From contig NZ_JAUNTJ010000007.1 of assembly GCF_030538755.1 (NCBI RefSeq), positions 1 through 64,000 on the forward strand: 64,000 nucleotides of DNA, in the 5' to 3' direction. This document shows positions 1 to 8,576 of this stretch, in pieces. The position numbers and the translations under genes were made by a program. Below the pieces are notes generated by a model. The model was given only the letters and a program-made list of their open reading frames with translations, did not search any database and was not told the origin of the DNA. This DNA is from Paracoccus sp. (in: a-proteobacteria) (GTDB lineage Bacteria; Pseudomonadota; Alphaproteobacteria; Rhodobacterales; Rhodobacteraceae). Every line of letters begins with the position of its first letter. Positions within the stretch are counted from its first letter, which is position 1.

Positions 1-204
1 GACTTCCGCGGCGTGAAAGGCACGGCGTTTGATGGCCGCGGCAACTACGCCATGGGTCTCAAGGAACACATCGTGTTCCCCGAGATTAACTTCGACAAGG
101 TGGACGAAGTGCTGGGGATGGACATCATCATCTGCACTACCGCGAAAACCGACGCCGAGGCGAAGTCGCTGCTGAAGCACTTCAACATGCCGTTCAACAG
201 CTGA
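1..204 (+). CDS. rplE: 50S ribosomal protein L5, C-terminal part (5' end outside window)
   Basis: The reading frame is open from the first base and ends with TGA at 202-204, so only the last 67 residues of L5 are present. The segment [20 protein letters not shown] followed by an [11 protein letters not shown] stretch is the conserved C-terminal half of bacterial L5, which binds 5S rRNA and the central protuberance of the 50S subunit. It sits immediately before rpsN, as in the standard spc operon, and was presumably co-transcribed from a promoter upstream of the window. Confidence 0.97.
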   Translation, partial: DFRGVKGTAFDGRGNYAMGLKEHIVFPEINFDKVDEVLGMDIIICTTAKTDAEAKSLLKHFNMPFNS

Positions 205-222
205 TCGCGCGAGGATATTGAT

Positions 223-528
223 ATGGCTAAAAAATCCATGATTGAGCGCGAGAAAAAGCGCGAGAAACTGGTTCAGAAATACGCCGCCAAGCGCGCCGCT
301 CTGAACGAGATCATTCACGACCAGTCCAAGCCGATGGAAGAGCGTTTCAAGGCCAGCCTGAAACTGGCTGAACTGCCGCGCAACTCTTCGGCGACACGCC
401 TGCACAACCGGTGCCAGCTGACCGGCCGTCCGCATGCGTATTACCGCAAACTGAAACTGTCGCGGATCATGCTGCGCGAGCTTGGCTCGTTCGGTCAGAT
501 CCCCGGCATGGTCAAATCCAGCTGGTAA
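223..528 (+). CDS. rpsN: 30S ribosomal protein S14
   Basis: This 101-residue protein matches the long, zinc-independent type of S14: it has a basic N-terminus ([17 protein letters not shown]) and only one cysteine, so the CxxC zinc pairs of the short form are absent. The C-terminal half carries the conserved [18 protein letters not shown] rRNA-binding stretch. S14 assembles late into the head of the 30S subunit. The gene lies 18 bases after rplE and 10 bases before rpsH, consistent with one operon. Confidence 0.98.
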   Translation: MAKKSMIEREKKREKLVQKYAAKRAALNEIIHDQSKPMEERFKASLKLAELPRNSSATRLHNRCQLTGRPHAYYRKLKLSRIMLRELGSFGQIPGMVKSSW

Positions 529-538
529 GGGGGCAAAC

Positions 539-937
539 ATGTCGATGAACGATCCTCTCGGCGATATGCTGACCCGCATCCGCAACGCACAGATGCGCGG
601 CAAATCGACCGTTCGCACCCCCGCTTCCAAGCTGCGCGCCTGGGTGCTGGATGTGCTGAAAGCCGAAGGTTACATCCGCGGCTATGAAGAAGTGACTGTG
701 GCCACCGGCCATAAGGAACTGGAAATCAGCCTGAAATACTTCGAAGGCCAGCCGGTCATCCGCGAATTGTCGCGCGTGTCCAAGCCGGGCCGTCGTGTGT
801 ATGCCGGCGCCAAGGAAATTCCGCAGGTCCGCCAGGGTCTGGGTGTCTCGATCGTGTCCACGCCGAAAGGCGTCATGTCGGATGCAGCGGCTCGCAACGC
901 CAATGTTGGCGGCGAAGTCCTCTGCACCGTATTCTAA
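539..937 (+). CDS. rpsH: 30S ribosomal protein S8
   Basis: The product is 132 residues, the usual length for S8, a primary binder of the 16S rRNA central domain. The N-terminus [19 protein letters not shown] and the C-terminal [18 protein letters not shown] block are family hallmarks. The ATG at 539 is preceded by a GGGGG purine run; an alternative ATG lies two codons downstream at 545. The open frame extends upstream to 482 but that part overlaps rpsN and is not conserved S8. In other bacteria S8 represses its own operon by binding mRNA near rplE; that site would be outside this window. Confidence 0.98.
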   Translation: MSMNDPLGDMLTRIRNAQMRGKSTVRTPASKLRAWVLDVLKAEGYIRGYEEVTVATGHKELEISLKYFEGQPVIRELSRVSKPGRRVYAGAKEIPQVRQGLGVSIVSTPKGVMSDAAARNANVGGEVLCTVF

Positions 938-947
938 GGGGGCCGCA

Positions 948-1481
948 ATGTCTCGTATTGGTAAACGGCCTGTCGAACTGCCGAAAGGCGTGACGGCCGA
1001 GATCAAGGGCCAGACCATTGAGGTCAAAGGCCCTAAAGGCTCGCGCAGCTTTACCGCGACCGATGACGTGGATCTGGTGCTGGAAGAAGGCGCTGTCAGC
1101 GTCAAGCCGCGCGGCCAGTCCAAGCGCGCGCGCCAGCAGTGGGGGATGACCCGCTCGATGATTGAAAACCTGACCGTCGGTGTGTCGGAAGGTTTCAAGA
1201 AAGAGCTGGAAATCCAGGGTGTTGGCTATCGTGCCACCATGCAGGGCAAAACCCTGAAACTGGCGCTTGGCTACAGCCACGACGTGAACTTCGAAACGCC
1301 GGACGGGGTGACGATCACCGCGCCCAAGCAGACCGAAATCATCGTCGAAGGCATCGACCAGCAGCTGGTCGGTCAGGTTGCGGCAAACATCCGCGAGTGG
1401 CGTCGTCCCGAGCCGTATAAAGGCAAGGGCATCCGCTACAAGGGCGAGTATGTCTTCCGCAAGGAAGGCAAGAAGAAGTAA
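948..1481 (+). CDS. rplF: 50S ribosomal protein L6
   Basis: A 177-residue product beginning [19 protein letters not shown], the typical L6 start, with the duplicated L6 fold and the conserved C-terminal [18 protein letters not shown] stretch that contacts 23S rRNA near the sarcin-ricin loop. The ATG at 948 follows a GGGGGCCGCA leader 10 bases after the rpsH stop. A longer in-frame opening from 795 overlaps rpsH and is not used here. Order and spacing are those of the spc operon. Confidence 0.98.
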   Translation: MSRIGKRPVELPKGVTAEIKGQTIEVKGPKGSRSFTATDDVDLVLEEGAVSVKPRGQSKRARQQWGMTRSMIENLTVGVSEGFKKELEIQGVGYRATMQGKTLKLALGYSHDVNFETPDGVTITAPKQTEIIVEGIDQQLVGQVAANIREWRRPEPYKGKGIRYKGEYVFRKEGKKK

Positions 1482-1493
1482 GGGGCGCATGAT

Positions 1494-1853
1494 ATGGCAC
1501 TGAAAAAGCAAGAGCTGTTCCAGAAGCGCCGCCTGCGCGTTCGGAACAAACTGCGGAAAACGGCCGATGGCCGCCCGCGTCTGTCGGTTCACCGTTCGTC
1601 CAAGAACATCTCGGTGCAGGTCATCGACGATGCCAAGGGCGTGACGCTGGCTTCGGCCAGCTCGCTGGAAAAGGATCTGGGCGTTGTTGGCAAGAACAAC
1701 GTCGAAGCTGCCGCCAAAATAGGCGCAGCCATCGCCGAGCGCGCCAAGCAGGCGGGCGTCGAGAACGTTGTGTTCGACCGCGGTGGTTTCCTGTTCCACG
1801 GGAAAATCAAGGCTTTGGCCGACGCAGCGCGTGAAGGCGGGCTGAAGTTCTGA
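1494..1853 (+). CDS. rplR: 50S ribosomal protein L18
   Basis: A 119-residue protein with the L18 signature: basic N-terminal [11 protein letters not shown] stretch, [18 protein letters not shown] beta-sheet, and the C-terminal [20 protein letters not shown] block. L18 binds 5S rRNA together with L5 and L25. The start lies 12 bases after the rplF stop. The gap to the next gene, rpsE, is unusually large for this operon (118 bases) and contains a short hairpin. Confidence 0.98.
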   Translation: MALKKQELFQKRRLRVRNKLRKTADGRPRLSVHRSSKNISVQVIDDAKGVTLASASSLEKDLGVVGKNNVEAAAKIGAAIAERAKQAGVENVVFDRGGFLFHGKIKALADAAREGGLKF

Positions 1854-1876
1854 TTTCTGCGGGTGGCGTTCGCGCC

Positions 1877-1894
1877 CCCCCGATGATCCGGGGG
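1877..1894 (+). repeat. Short GC hairpin in the rplR-rpsE gap
   Basis: CCCCCG (1877-1882) and CGGGGG (1889-1894) form a perfect 6-bp stem with a 6-base loop. No T-run follows, so it does not look like a strong intrinsic terminator. It could be an mRNA processing or attenuation structure, or a remnant of an intergenic repeat. Confidence 0.45.
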
Positions 1895-1971
1895 ATGTCT
1901 GCTTTGTCGGGCATTCCACCATGGATCGGCTAAAACGGCGCCGCGCGCGCCACTTTTGAAAAGGATGCCTT

Positions 1972-2541
1972 ATGGCAGAACGTGAAAACCGCCGGGATCG
2001 CCGCGACGACCGTCGCGAGCGCGAAGAAACCCCGGAATTCGCCGATCGTCTGGTTGCGATCAACCGCGTGTCGAAAACCGTCAAGGGTGGTAAGCGCTTT
2101 GGCTTTGCCGCGCTTGTCGTGGTTGGCGATCAGCGTGGTCGTGTCGGCTTTGGCAAAGGTAAAGCCAAAGAAGTGCCCGAAGCGATCCGCAAGGCGACCG
2201 AACAGGCGAAGCGCAGTCTGGTCCGCGTGCCGCTGCGCGATGGCCGCACGCTGCACCACGACATGGAAGGCCGCCACGGCGCTGGTAAGGTCGTGATGCG
2301 CACCGCCGTTCCGGGGACCGGGATCATCGCCGGTGGTCCGATGCGCGCCGTGTTCGAAATGCTGGGCGTTCAGGACGTTGTGGCGAAATCGCTGGGTTCG
2401 CAGAACCCCTACAACATGATCCGCGCCACCATCGACGGCCTGACCAAGGAAGCCAGCCCCCGTTCGGTCGCGCAGCGTCGCGGCAAGAAGGTGGCCGACA
2501 TCCTGCCCTCGGACAAGCCCGCCGAAGCGGTCGAAGCGTAA
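1972..2541 (+). CDS. rpsE: 30S ribosomal protein S5
   Basis: A 189-residue S5 with an extended acidic/basic N-terminus (about residues 1-22, rich in Arg, Asp and Glu) before the double-stranded RNA-binding core ([20 protein letters not shown]). The C-terminal half has the [20 protein letters not shown] and [14 protein letters not shown] stretches typical of S5. The protein acts in translational fidelity and mRNA unwinding at the 30S entry channel. The ATG at 1972 has an AAAAGGA ribosome-binding site a few bases upstream. Confidence 0.98.
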   Translation: MAERENRRDRRDDRREREETPEFADRLVAINRVSKTVKGGKRFGFAALVVVGDQRGRVGFGKGKAKEVPEAIRKATEQAKRSLVRVPLRDGRTLHHDMEGRHGAGKVVMRTAVPGTGIIAGGPMRAVFEMLGVQDVVAKSLGSQNPYNMIRATIDGLTKEASPRSVAQRRGKKVADILPSDKPAEAVEA

Positions 2542-2553
2542 GGAGAGGCAAGA

Positions 2554-2742
2554 ATGGCTAAAACCATCGTCGTCAAGCAGATCGGCTCGCCGATCCGCCG
2601 CCCCGCCATCCAGCGCGCTACGCTGAAAGGTCTGGGCCTGAACAAGATGCACCGCACGCGCGAGCTGGAAGATACCCCTGCGATCCGCGGCATGGTGAAC
2701 TCGATCCCGCATCTGGCGGTCATCATCGAAGAAAAAGAATAA
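2554..2742 (+). CDS. rpmD: 50S ribosomal protein L30
   Basis: A 62-residue protein with the L30 pattern [32 protein letters not shown] and [12 protein letters not shown], ending in a short acidic EEKE tail. The start is preceded by AGGAGAGG, 12 bases after rpsE. It is the last ribosomal gene of the cluster here: rplO and secY, which normally follow, are absent and two terminators stand in their place. Confidence 0.97.
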   Translation: MAKTIVVKQIGSPIRRPAIQRATLKGLGLNKMHRTRELEDTPAIRGMVNSIPHLAVIIEEKE

Positions 2743-2748
2743 GAAACC

Positions 2749-2770
2749 GGCCGGGGAAACCCGGCCTTTT
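2749..2770 (+). terminator. Intrinsic terminator after rpmD
   Basis: GGCCGGG (2749-2755), loop GAAA, CCCGGCC (2760-2766) make a perfect 7-bp stem closed by a GNRA-type tetraloop and followed by TTTT. It starts 6 bases after the rpmD stop codon and should end the ribosomal transcript. Confidence 0.88.
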
Positions 2771-2782
2771 CCATTCAAGCGG

Positions 2783-2806
2783 GCCGTCCTTTGGGGCGGC
2801 TTTTTT
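2783..2806 (+). terminator. Second tandem intrinsic terminator after rpmD
   Basis: GCCGTCC (2783-2789) pairs with GGGCGGC (2794-2800), one pair being G-T, around a TTTG loop, followed by six T residues. It lies about 12 bases behind the first terminator in the same direction and gives a back-up stop before the convergent ABC permease gene. Confidence 0.85.
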
Positions 2807-2862
2807 CGTCGGGCCTGGGGCGCGCAGGGCAGGGCGGTCGCCCGGCCTGTGCTGCGCCGCCC

Positions 2863-3858
2863 TCAGCGCCCTCTGATCCGTGGGTCCATGGCGTCGCGCA
2901 GGCCGTCGCCGATATAGTTCACGCACAGCACCGTCATCGAAATCAGGATGCCCGGCAGGATCACCCGCGCCGGATACATCTGCATCTGATCCACCGCATC
3001 GTTCAGCAGCCGCCCCCATGTCGGGAAATCCGGCGGAAAGCCGAGGCCCAGAAAGGACAGCGCCGATTCGGTGATGATCGCGGTGGCGATGCCCAGCGTC
3101 GCGGCGACCATGATCGGAGACAGCACGTTGGGCAGGATATGGCGGCGGATCATCGCGGCGGGCGAGGTGCCGATGGACCTTGCGGCCAGAATGAACTCGC
3201 GTTCTTTCAGGGCCAGAACCTCGCCGCGCACGATGCGGGCCGACTGCATCCAGCTTGTCGCGCCGATGGCGCTGACGATCAGCAGGAATATCCCCATGGC
3301 CGAGCCAAAGTTCTTGGACAGCGGCTCGCGGAACAGCGTCACCATCAGCAGCAGCAAGGGCAGCAGCGGCAGGGCAAGGAACAGTTCGGTCACCCGCATC
3401 AGCGGCGCGTCAAGCCGGCGGAAATAGCCCGACAGCACGCCGATCAGCGACCCCAGCGTGATCGCCAGCACCATCGCCGTCAGCCCGACGGCAATGGACA
3501 CCCGCCCGCCGAACATCAGCCGCGCCAGCATGTCGCGGCCAAGCTGATCGGTGCCCAGGGGGTGCGCGGCGCTAAAGCCCGAGTTGCGGGCGCGGATGTC
3601 CACATAGGTCGGGTCAATGGTCCAGATATACGGCCCGACCGACACGAACAGCAGAATGCCGATGAACAGCACCAGCGCGATCATCGCGCCCCGGCTGCGT
3701 CGGAACTGCCGCCAGACGTCGCGCCACTGGCTGCGGGTTTCCGAAGCGGCGGCCACCGGCGCATCGGGTGGCAGGGCGCTGGTTGCGGCGGCATTGGCGG
3801 CACTGGCCAGCGCGGTTTCCTGTTCGGGGCCGGGGGGCGTGCGGGGGGCGTCAGTCAT
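2863..3858 (-). CDS. Oligopeptide-type ABC transporter permease (DppC/OppC-like)
   Basis: Inner-membrane permease of 331 residues. A cytoplasmic N-terminus rich in Pro and Ala is followed by one transmembrane helix near residue 65, the LGTDQLGRDMLARLMFGGR segment typical of OppC/DppC, and the BPD-type domain whose coupling loop contains REFILAARSIGTS. The chosen ATG at 3858 overlaps the upstream permease by 8 bases (ATGACTGA), which favours coupling; an ATG 9 codons upstream at 3885 would make a longer overlap. It forms the membrane pair with the 3851-4858 product and probably uses the divergent ATPase at 10381-12198. Confidence 0.9.
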   Translation of the reverse strand: MTDAPRTPPGPEQETALASAANAAATSALPPDAPVAAASETRSQWRDVWRQFRRSRGAMIALVLFIGILLFVSVGPYIWTIDPTYVDIRARNSGFSAAHPLGTDQLGRDMLARLMFGGRVSIAVGLTAMVLAITLGSLIGVLSGYFRRLDAPLMRVTELFLALPLLPLLLLMVTLFREPLSKNFGSAMGIFLLIVSAIGATSWMQSARIVRGEVLALKEREFILAARSIGTSPAAMIRRHILPNVLSPIMVAATLGIATAIITESALSFLGLGFPPDFPTWGRLLNDAVDQMQMYPARVILPGILISMTVLCVNYIGDGLRDAMDPRIRGR

Positions 3859-4858
3859 AGCGGATCCGCGGGTCAAGCACGCCATACAGAATGTCGGCGA
3901 TCAGGGTAAAGGTTACGATCAGGATCGCAAAGATGAAGGTCAGCGTCATCACCATCGGGATGTCGTTGGCGTGGATCGACATAATCAGCAACTGCCCCAG
4001 CCCGTTCACCTTGAACACCTGCTCGGTGATGATGGCGCCGCCGAACACGGCGGGCAGGCCAAGCGCGATCACCGTCACCACCGGGATCAGGCTGTTGCGC
4101 AGCACATGTTTCAGCACCACCCGCCATTCCGACAGACCCTTGGCGCGGGCGGTGCGGACGTAATCCTGGCTGAGATTGTTCAGCATCGAGGCGCGCATAT
4201 AGCGGCTGATCTGCGCCGCGTTATACAGCGCCAGCACCGTCACCGGCATCACCATCTGCCGCACCTGCACGACGAAACTGTTCCAGTCGGTGACGCGATG
4301 GGTGGTGTCATAGATCATCGGGAACCATTGCAGGTTCACCGCGAACACCACGATCAGCACCACCCCGGTGAAAAAGGTCGGCATCGAAAAGCCGACCATC
4401 GACACGAATGTGCCGATCTGGTCGAACCACGAATATTGCCGATAGGCCGAGATGATCCCGATGGGAATCGCGATCAGCACCCCGATCAGATAGGACATGC
4501 CCACCACGGTCAGCGTTTGCGGCAGGCGTTGCGCGATTACGTCGAACACCGGGCTGCGCGATTGAAAGCTGATGATCCGCTGTTCACCCGCTGCAAATGC
4601 GGTGCCGGTCAGCTGGTCGATCCAGTGCAGCGGCTCGACCCAGAAAAACTGCCGCAGCCACAGCAGATAACGCACATACCACGGATCGTTCAGCCCCAGC
4701 GCGGCGATCATGCGGGCGCGGACCTCGGGCGGGACGGTCAGGGGGATGTCGCCCAGGGGGCTGCCGGGCGATGCCTCAAGCAGCAGAAAGATCACCAGCG
4801 AGATGAACAGCAGCGTCGGAATCGCCAGCAAGGCGCGGCGGATGGCAAAGTTCAGCAT
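3851..4858 (-). CDS. Oligopeptide-type ABC transporter permease (DppB/OppB-like)
   Basis: A 335-residue permease starting MLNFAIRRALLAIPTLLFIS, the usual first helix of OppB/DppB proteins. The BPD core includes a QDYVRTARAKGLSEWRVV coupling segment and a C-terminal NDIPMVMTLTFIFAILIV helix. A periplasmic insert of about 90 residues lies between the first and second helix and is longer than in short DppB proteins. The gene starts 15 bases after the binding-protein gene at 4874-6568 and overlaps the following permease by 8 bases, so all four genes from 8340 down to 2863 probably form one operon. Confidence 0.92.
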   Translation of the reverse strand: MLNFAIRRALLAIPTLLFISLVIFLLLEASPGSPLGDIPLTVPPEVRARMIAALGLNDPWYVRYLLWLRQFFWVEPLHWIDQLTGTAFAAGEQRIISFQSRSPVFDVIAQRLPQTLTVVGMSYLIGVLIAIPIGIISAYRQYSWFDQIGTFVSMVGFSMPTFFTGVVLIVVFAVNLQWFPMIYDTTHRVTDWNSFVVQVRQMVMPVTVLALYNAAQISRYMRASMLNNLSQDYVRTARAKGLSEWRVVLKHVLRNSLIPVVTVIALGLPAVFGGAIITEQVFKVNGLGQLLIMSIHANDIPMVMTLTFIFAILIVTFTLIADILYGVLDPRIRYD

Positions 4859-4873
4859 GTCACGCGCCCCGGA

Positions 4874-6568
4874 TCATTCGCTGCGGTTCCAGTCCTGGAT
4901 GTTCCACAGATCGCTTTCCCAAGCGTTCGGCTGCACCCCGGTCAGGCTGTTGACATGGCCCGATACCATGCCGCGATAAACCAGCGGAATCAGGATGTTG
5001 CTGTCTTTCGTCGGCATGTCGTTCAGCATTTTCACCAGCGCCGCGCGTTCGTCGGGGTCGGCGGTCTGGCGCAGTCTGGCCACACCCTCGTCATAGGCGG
5101 TTTCGCAGAACCGGGCAAAGTTGTTGCCCTGCCACTGGTTTTCCGGGCTGGGGATGCGGGCGCAGGTCAGGTTGCCCATGAACGCCTCGGGGTCGGGGTT
5201 GTCAAAGCTGTTGGTATACATCTGCACATCGGCGAACAGTTTCTGGATCGTGTCCGGGCTGGCCGGATCGCCGCCAAAGAACACGCTGCCATCGACCACC
5301 TTCAGATCGGTTTCCACGCCGATCTCGCGCCACCATTGCTTGACCAGCGCCTGAATATCCTGCCGCACCTGACTGGCCGAGGATTGGAACAGCACATGCA
5401 GCCGCACCCCGTCCTTTTGCCGGATGCCGTCCGGACCGGGCAGCCAGCCGGCCTGATCCAGCAAGGCATTGGCGCCCGCAATGTCCTGCGTCAGACAGCC
5501 GGTGTTGTCGGATACAAAGGCGGCGGGGGCGGGCACGATGTTGCAGGTCGCCCGGCCCGCCATACCATAGCCGATTTCCACCAGCAATTCCCGGTCGATC
5601 GCCATCGACAGCGCGGCGCGCACGGCCGGATCGGTCAGGAACGGATGCGGATGCGCCAGCGTGGATCGCTCGGCCCCCAGATCGGCCGAGGGGTCGGTCT
5701 GGTTCAGCTCGATCCGCTCGACCATGGTGCCGAAACTGGCAAAGGTCTGGCCGCGCCCGGCCTGCTCCATCTGCGCCAGAATTTCCGGCGCCAGCATCAG
5801 GTTCCAGCCGAAATCATATTCGCCGGTTTCCAGCACGGCACGCGCCGCGCCCGCCGGATCGCCGCCGCCCTTGACGATGACGCGGGCAAAGCGGGGCAGG
5901 GCGGCGTCGCGGTAATTCGGGTTCGCCTCGAACGTGGCCACGTCATTGGGGCGGAAATCTGTCACCACAAAGGGGCCGGTGCCGATGGGGGCAAAGTTCT
6001 GCGCCGTGCAGGCCGCGCCTGCCGGGCCAAGGCAATCCGCAAACTGCGCCGCCTGCAACACCGGCACGCGCGAGCCGACAAAGGCTTGATAAGGCGCGAA
6101 TTTCGGGCTGTCGAAATGGATGGTCACGGTCAGATCGTCCACCACCTCGACGCTGGAAATGCCCTGAAAGCGCGCGGCGACGGCGCAGCCGAACCCTTCG
6201 GCCATGCAATAATCGGCGGTGAATTTCACATCCGCAGCCGTCACCGGGCTGCCATCCGACCAGACCAGCCCCGGCTTCAGCCGCCATGTGATCGCGCTGT
6301 GGTCGGGCGCGATGCCGCCATTGGCGACGGTGGGAACCTCGGCGGCCAGACGCGGGAACAGGTTGCCCTCGCCGTCGATGCCCGCCAGCGGCTCCAGCGC
6401 CAGCGAGGCCGGGTCCACATCCTTGCCCGAGGTGGACAGGTAAGGGTTCAGCGTCGAGGACGCCTGCCAATAGATCACCCGCAGATCCCCGGCGTCACCC
6501 CGTTCGGCCAAAGCGGGGGCGGCGGGGAACAGGCACAGCGTGGACATTAGGACGGACAGGCGACGCAT
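4874..6568 (-). CDS. Peptide-type ABC transporter substrate-binding protein (SBP family 5), copy 2
   Basis: A 564-residue periplasmic binding protein with a Sec signal peptide (cleavage probably after PALA, near residue 21). It follows the family 5 pattern: LEPLAG near residue 57, LKPGLVWSDGSPVTAADVKF, IGTGPFVVTDFRPNDVATFE, and a late FADVQMYTNSFDNPDPEAF segment. It closely resembles the neighbouring 567-residue protein along its whole length, so the two are tandem paralogs. Six or more cysteines occur at matching places in both copies, suggesting disulfides. The ligand is unknown; the neighbouring esterase hints at plant-derived or ester-linked compounds, but this is inference. Confidence 0.92.
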   Translation of the reverse strand: MRRLSVLMSTLCLFPAAPALAERGDAGDLRVIYWQASSTLNPYLSTSGKDVDPASLALEPLAGIDGEGNLFPRLAAEVPTVANGGIAPDHSAITWRLKPGLVWSDGSPVTAADVKFTADYCMAEGFGCAVAARFQGISSVEVVDDLTVTIHFDSPKFAPYQAFVGSRVPVLQAAQFADCLGPAGAACTAQNFAPIGTGPFVVTDFRPNDVATFEANPNYRDAALPRFARVIVKGGGDPAGAARAVLETGEYDFGWNLMLAPEILAQMEQAGRGQTFASFGTMVERIELNQTDPSADLGAERSTLAHPHPFLTDPAVRAALSMAIDRELLVEIGYGMAGRATCNIVPAPAAFVSDNTGCLTQDIAGANALLDQAGWLPGPDGIRQKDGVRLHVLFQSSASQVRQDIQALVKQWWREIGVETDLKVVDGSVFFGGDPASPDTIQKLFADVQMYTNSFDNPDPEAFMGNLTCARIPSPENQWQGNNFARFCETAYDEGVARLRQTADPDERAALVKMLNDMPTKDSNILIPLVYRGMVSGHVNSLTGVQPNAWESDLWNIQDWNRSE

Positions 6569-6636
6569 GTGAAAACCTTTCTGAAATCAGGGTGAACCGG
6601 CCCCGCGCGCAGGGCCGGCCCGGTGTCAGTATCGGA

Positions 6637-8340
6637 TTATTCCTTGATGCGATACCAGTCGGCGACGTTCCACAGCTCGGTATCCCAGGCGTTCAGTTCG
6701 ACCCCGCCAAGGCTGTTCAGATAGGCGGATGCGGTGCCGCGATAGACCAGCGGAATCACCGTGAAGCTGTCCTTGGTCAGCATGTCGTTCATCTGCCGGC
6801 CCAGGGTGGCGCGCTCGGTCGCGTCGGTGATCTGGGTCATGCGCGCGACCATCTCATCATAGGCGGGGTCGCAAAAGCGGTTGATGTTTTCGCCCTGCCA
6901 CTGGTTTGCGGGGCCGGGGGCCTGATCGCAGGTGTATTTCGCCAGATAGGGTTCGGGGTTCCCGCCTTCAAAGTTGTTGGCATACATCTGCACATCGGCA
7001 TAGAATTTCTGGAACGTGTCCGGGCTGCCCGGATCGCTGCCAAAGAACACCGAGGCATCGACGACCTTCAGTTCGGCATCGACGCCGATTTCCGACCACC
7101 ACTGTTTGATCAGCGCCTGAAAATCCTGCCGCACGGCATTGACCGAGGTCTGGAACAGCAGCCGCAGCTTGACCCCGTCCTTTTCGCGGATGCCGTCGCC
7201 GCCGACCGTCCAGCCCGCTTCGTCCAGCAGCGCCCTGGCGCCCTCGATGTCCTGCGTGGCGCAGCCGGTGTTGTCGGATGCCCATGCCTCGGGGGCGGGG
7301 ACCAGATTGCACGTCACCTGACCGGCGGGACCATAGCCGATTTCCACCAGCATTTCGCGGTCGATGGCCTTGGACAGCGCCTCGCGCACGCGCGCGTCCG
7401 ACAGGATCGGATGCGGATGCGCGCGGGTCGAGCGTTCACCCTCGGGCAGCGAGGATGACGGGTCGGTCAGGTTCACTTCCAGCCGTTCCAGCAGGCTGCC
7501 GAAGGCGGCATCGACCTTGCCCCGGCCCGCGCCCTCCATGCTGGCCAGCACGTCGGGGGCCAGCATCGTGTTCCACGCATAGTCGAACTCGCCCGATTCC
7601 AGAACCGAGCGCGCGGCCGAAGCCGCATCGCCGCCGCCCTTCATCACCAGCGTCGCAAAGGCGGGCTTGGCCGGGTCGCGGTATTCGGGATTCGCTTCGA
7701 ACGAGATCACATCATTGGTGCGGAAATCGGTGACGCGGAACGGGCCGGTGCCGATGGGCCTGAAGTTCTGATCGGTGCAGGTGGGGGCCGCCGCACCGAT
7801 GCAGTTTTCGAACTGCGCCTTCTGGATGATCGGCGACTGCCCGGCGACAAAGGCCGAAAACGGATCGGGGCGCGGGGCGGTAAAGGTGACGCGGACGGTC
7901 AGCGGGTCCACCGCCTCGACGCTGGCGATGCCCTCGAATTTCGACAATTGCGCGCAGCCGCCTTCGGGGTGCATACAATATTGCGCGGTAAAGACCACAT
8001 CATCGGCGGTGAAATCCGAACCGTCCGACCATTTGATGCCCTCGCGCAGTTTCCAGGTGAGGGTGGTCAGGTCTTCGGAAATGCCGCCGTTTTCCAGCGT
8101 CGGAATTTCGGCGGCCAGACGCGGCACCAACTCGCCCGCGGGGGTAAAGCTGGCCAGCGGTTCCAGCGTCATGCTGGCGGCGATGATTTCCTTGGTGCCG
8201 CCCGACAGATAGGCGTTCATCGTCGAGGGCGCCTGCCACATGATGATGTTCACCTGCCCGTCGCTGCCGCGTTCGGCCATGGCCGCAGGTGCCAGCGCCA
8301 GCGAGGCCGCGGCGCCCATCAGGGCTGTTCTGATCTTCAT
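6637..8340 (-). CDS. Peptide-type ABC transporter substrate-binding protein (SBP family 5), copy 1
   Basis: A 567-residue paralog of the next gene. The start at 8340 is supported by a signal peptide (MKIRTALMGAAASLALAPAA, cleaving after AMA) and by an AGGAGG ribosome-binding site about 10 bases upstream; the longer open frame to 8562 runs through non-coding sequence. Family 5 motifs include REGIKWSDGSDFTADDVVF, IGTGPFRVTDFRTNDVISFE and LFQTSVNAVRQDFQALIKQW. Two adjacent binding proteins feeding one permease pair suggest either broadened substrate range or recent duplication. Downstream it is separated from copy 2 by 68 bases without a clear terminator. Confidence 0.93.
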   Translation of the reverse strand: MKIRTALMGAAASLALAPAAMAERGSDGQVNIIMWQAPSTMNAYLSGGTKEIIAASMTLEPLASFTPAGELVPRLAAEIPTLENGGISEDLTTLTWKLREGIKWSDGSDFTADDVVFTAQYCMHPEGGCAQLSKFEGIASVEAVDPLTVRVTFTAPRPDPFSAFVAGQSPIIQKAQFENCIGAAAPTCTDQNFRPIGTGPFRVTDFRTNDVISFEANPEYRDPAKPAFATLVMKGGGDAASAARSVLESGEFDYAWNTMLAPDVLASMEGAGRGKVDAAFGSLLERLEVNLTDPSSSLPEGERSTRAHPHPILSDARVREALSKAIDREMLVEIGYGPAGQVTCNLVPAPEAWASDNTGCATQDIEGARALLDEAGWTVGGDGIREKDGVKLRLLFQTSVNAVRQDFQALIKQWWSEIGVDAELKVVDASVFFGSDPGSPDTFQKFYADVQMYANNFEGGNPEPYLAKYTCDQAPGPANQWQGENINRFCDPAYDEMVARMTQITDATERATLGRQMNDMLTKDSFTVIPLVYRGTASAYLNSLGGVELNAWDTELWNVADWYRIKE

Positions 8341-8514
8341 GATTGCCTTTTCCTCCTGTTGGATGACCGGGAACGGGCAGGGGAACAGGCGCGGTCGCTG
8401 CATGTTGTAAGGTTCCCCGTCCGTCTGTTTGCCCCGCCTCTTGACCGGGCGGAATGCAGACAGTTTCCGGCCCATTTCCCCCCTTGGCAAGAGGATTATT
8501 GCGTCCCGCGACCG

Positions 8515-8567
8515 CCGGGGGCGCTTCGCCCCCCGGACCCCCCGAGGATATTTGGGGACCAAAGATG
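8515..8567 (-). repeat. Intergenic repeat family A, copy A1
   Basis: On the minus strand, directly after the tannase-family gene, the motif CTTTGGTCCCCAAATATCC is followed by CGGGGGGTCCGGGGGG and a CG-rich inverted repeat (CCGGGGGCG at 8515-8523 against CGCCCCCCGG). Three more copies occur in this window at 16715, 30329 and 35008. The hairpin end could act as a terminator or RNA-stabilising element. Confidence 0.8.
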
Positions 8568-8576
8568 GGGTTTGCG

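Noticed and set aside
3617..6550. Open frame of nearly 1000 codons on the plus strand
   Set aside because: It lies wholly antisense to the ABC transporter genes, whose products show clear family motifs. The translation is rich in His, Gln, Arg and Asp and has no recognisable domain, the usual shadow of GC-rich coding sequence.
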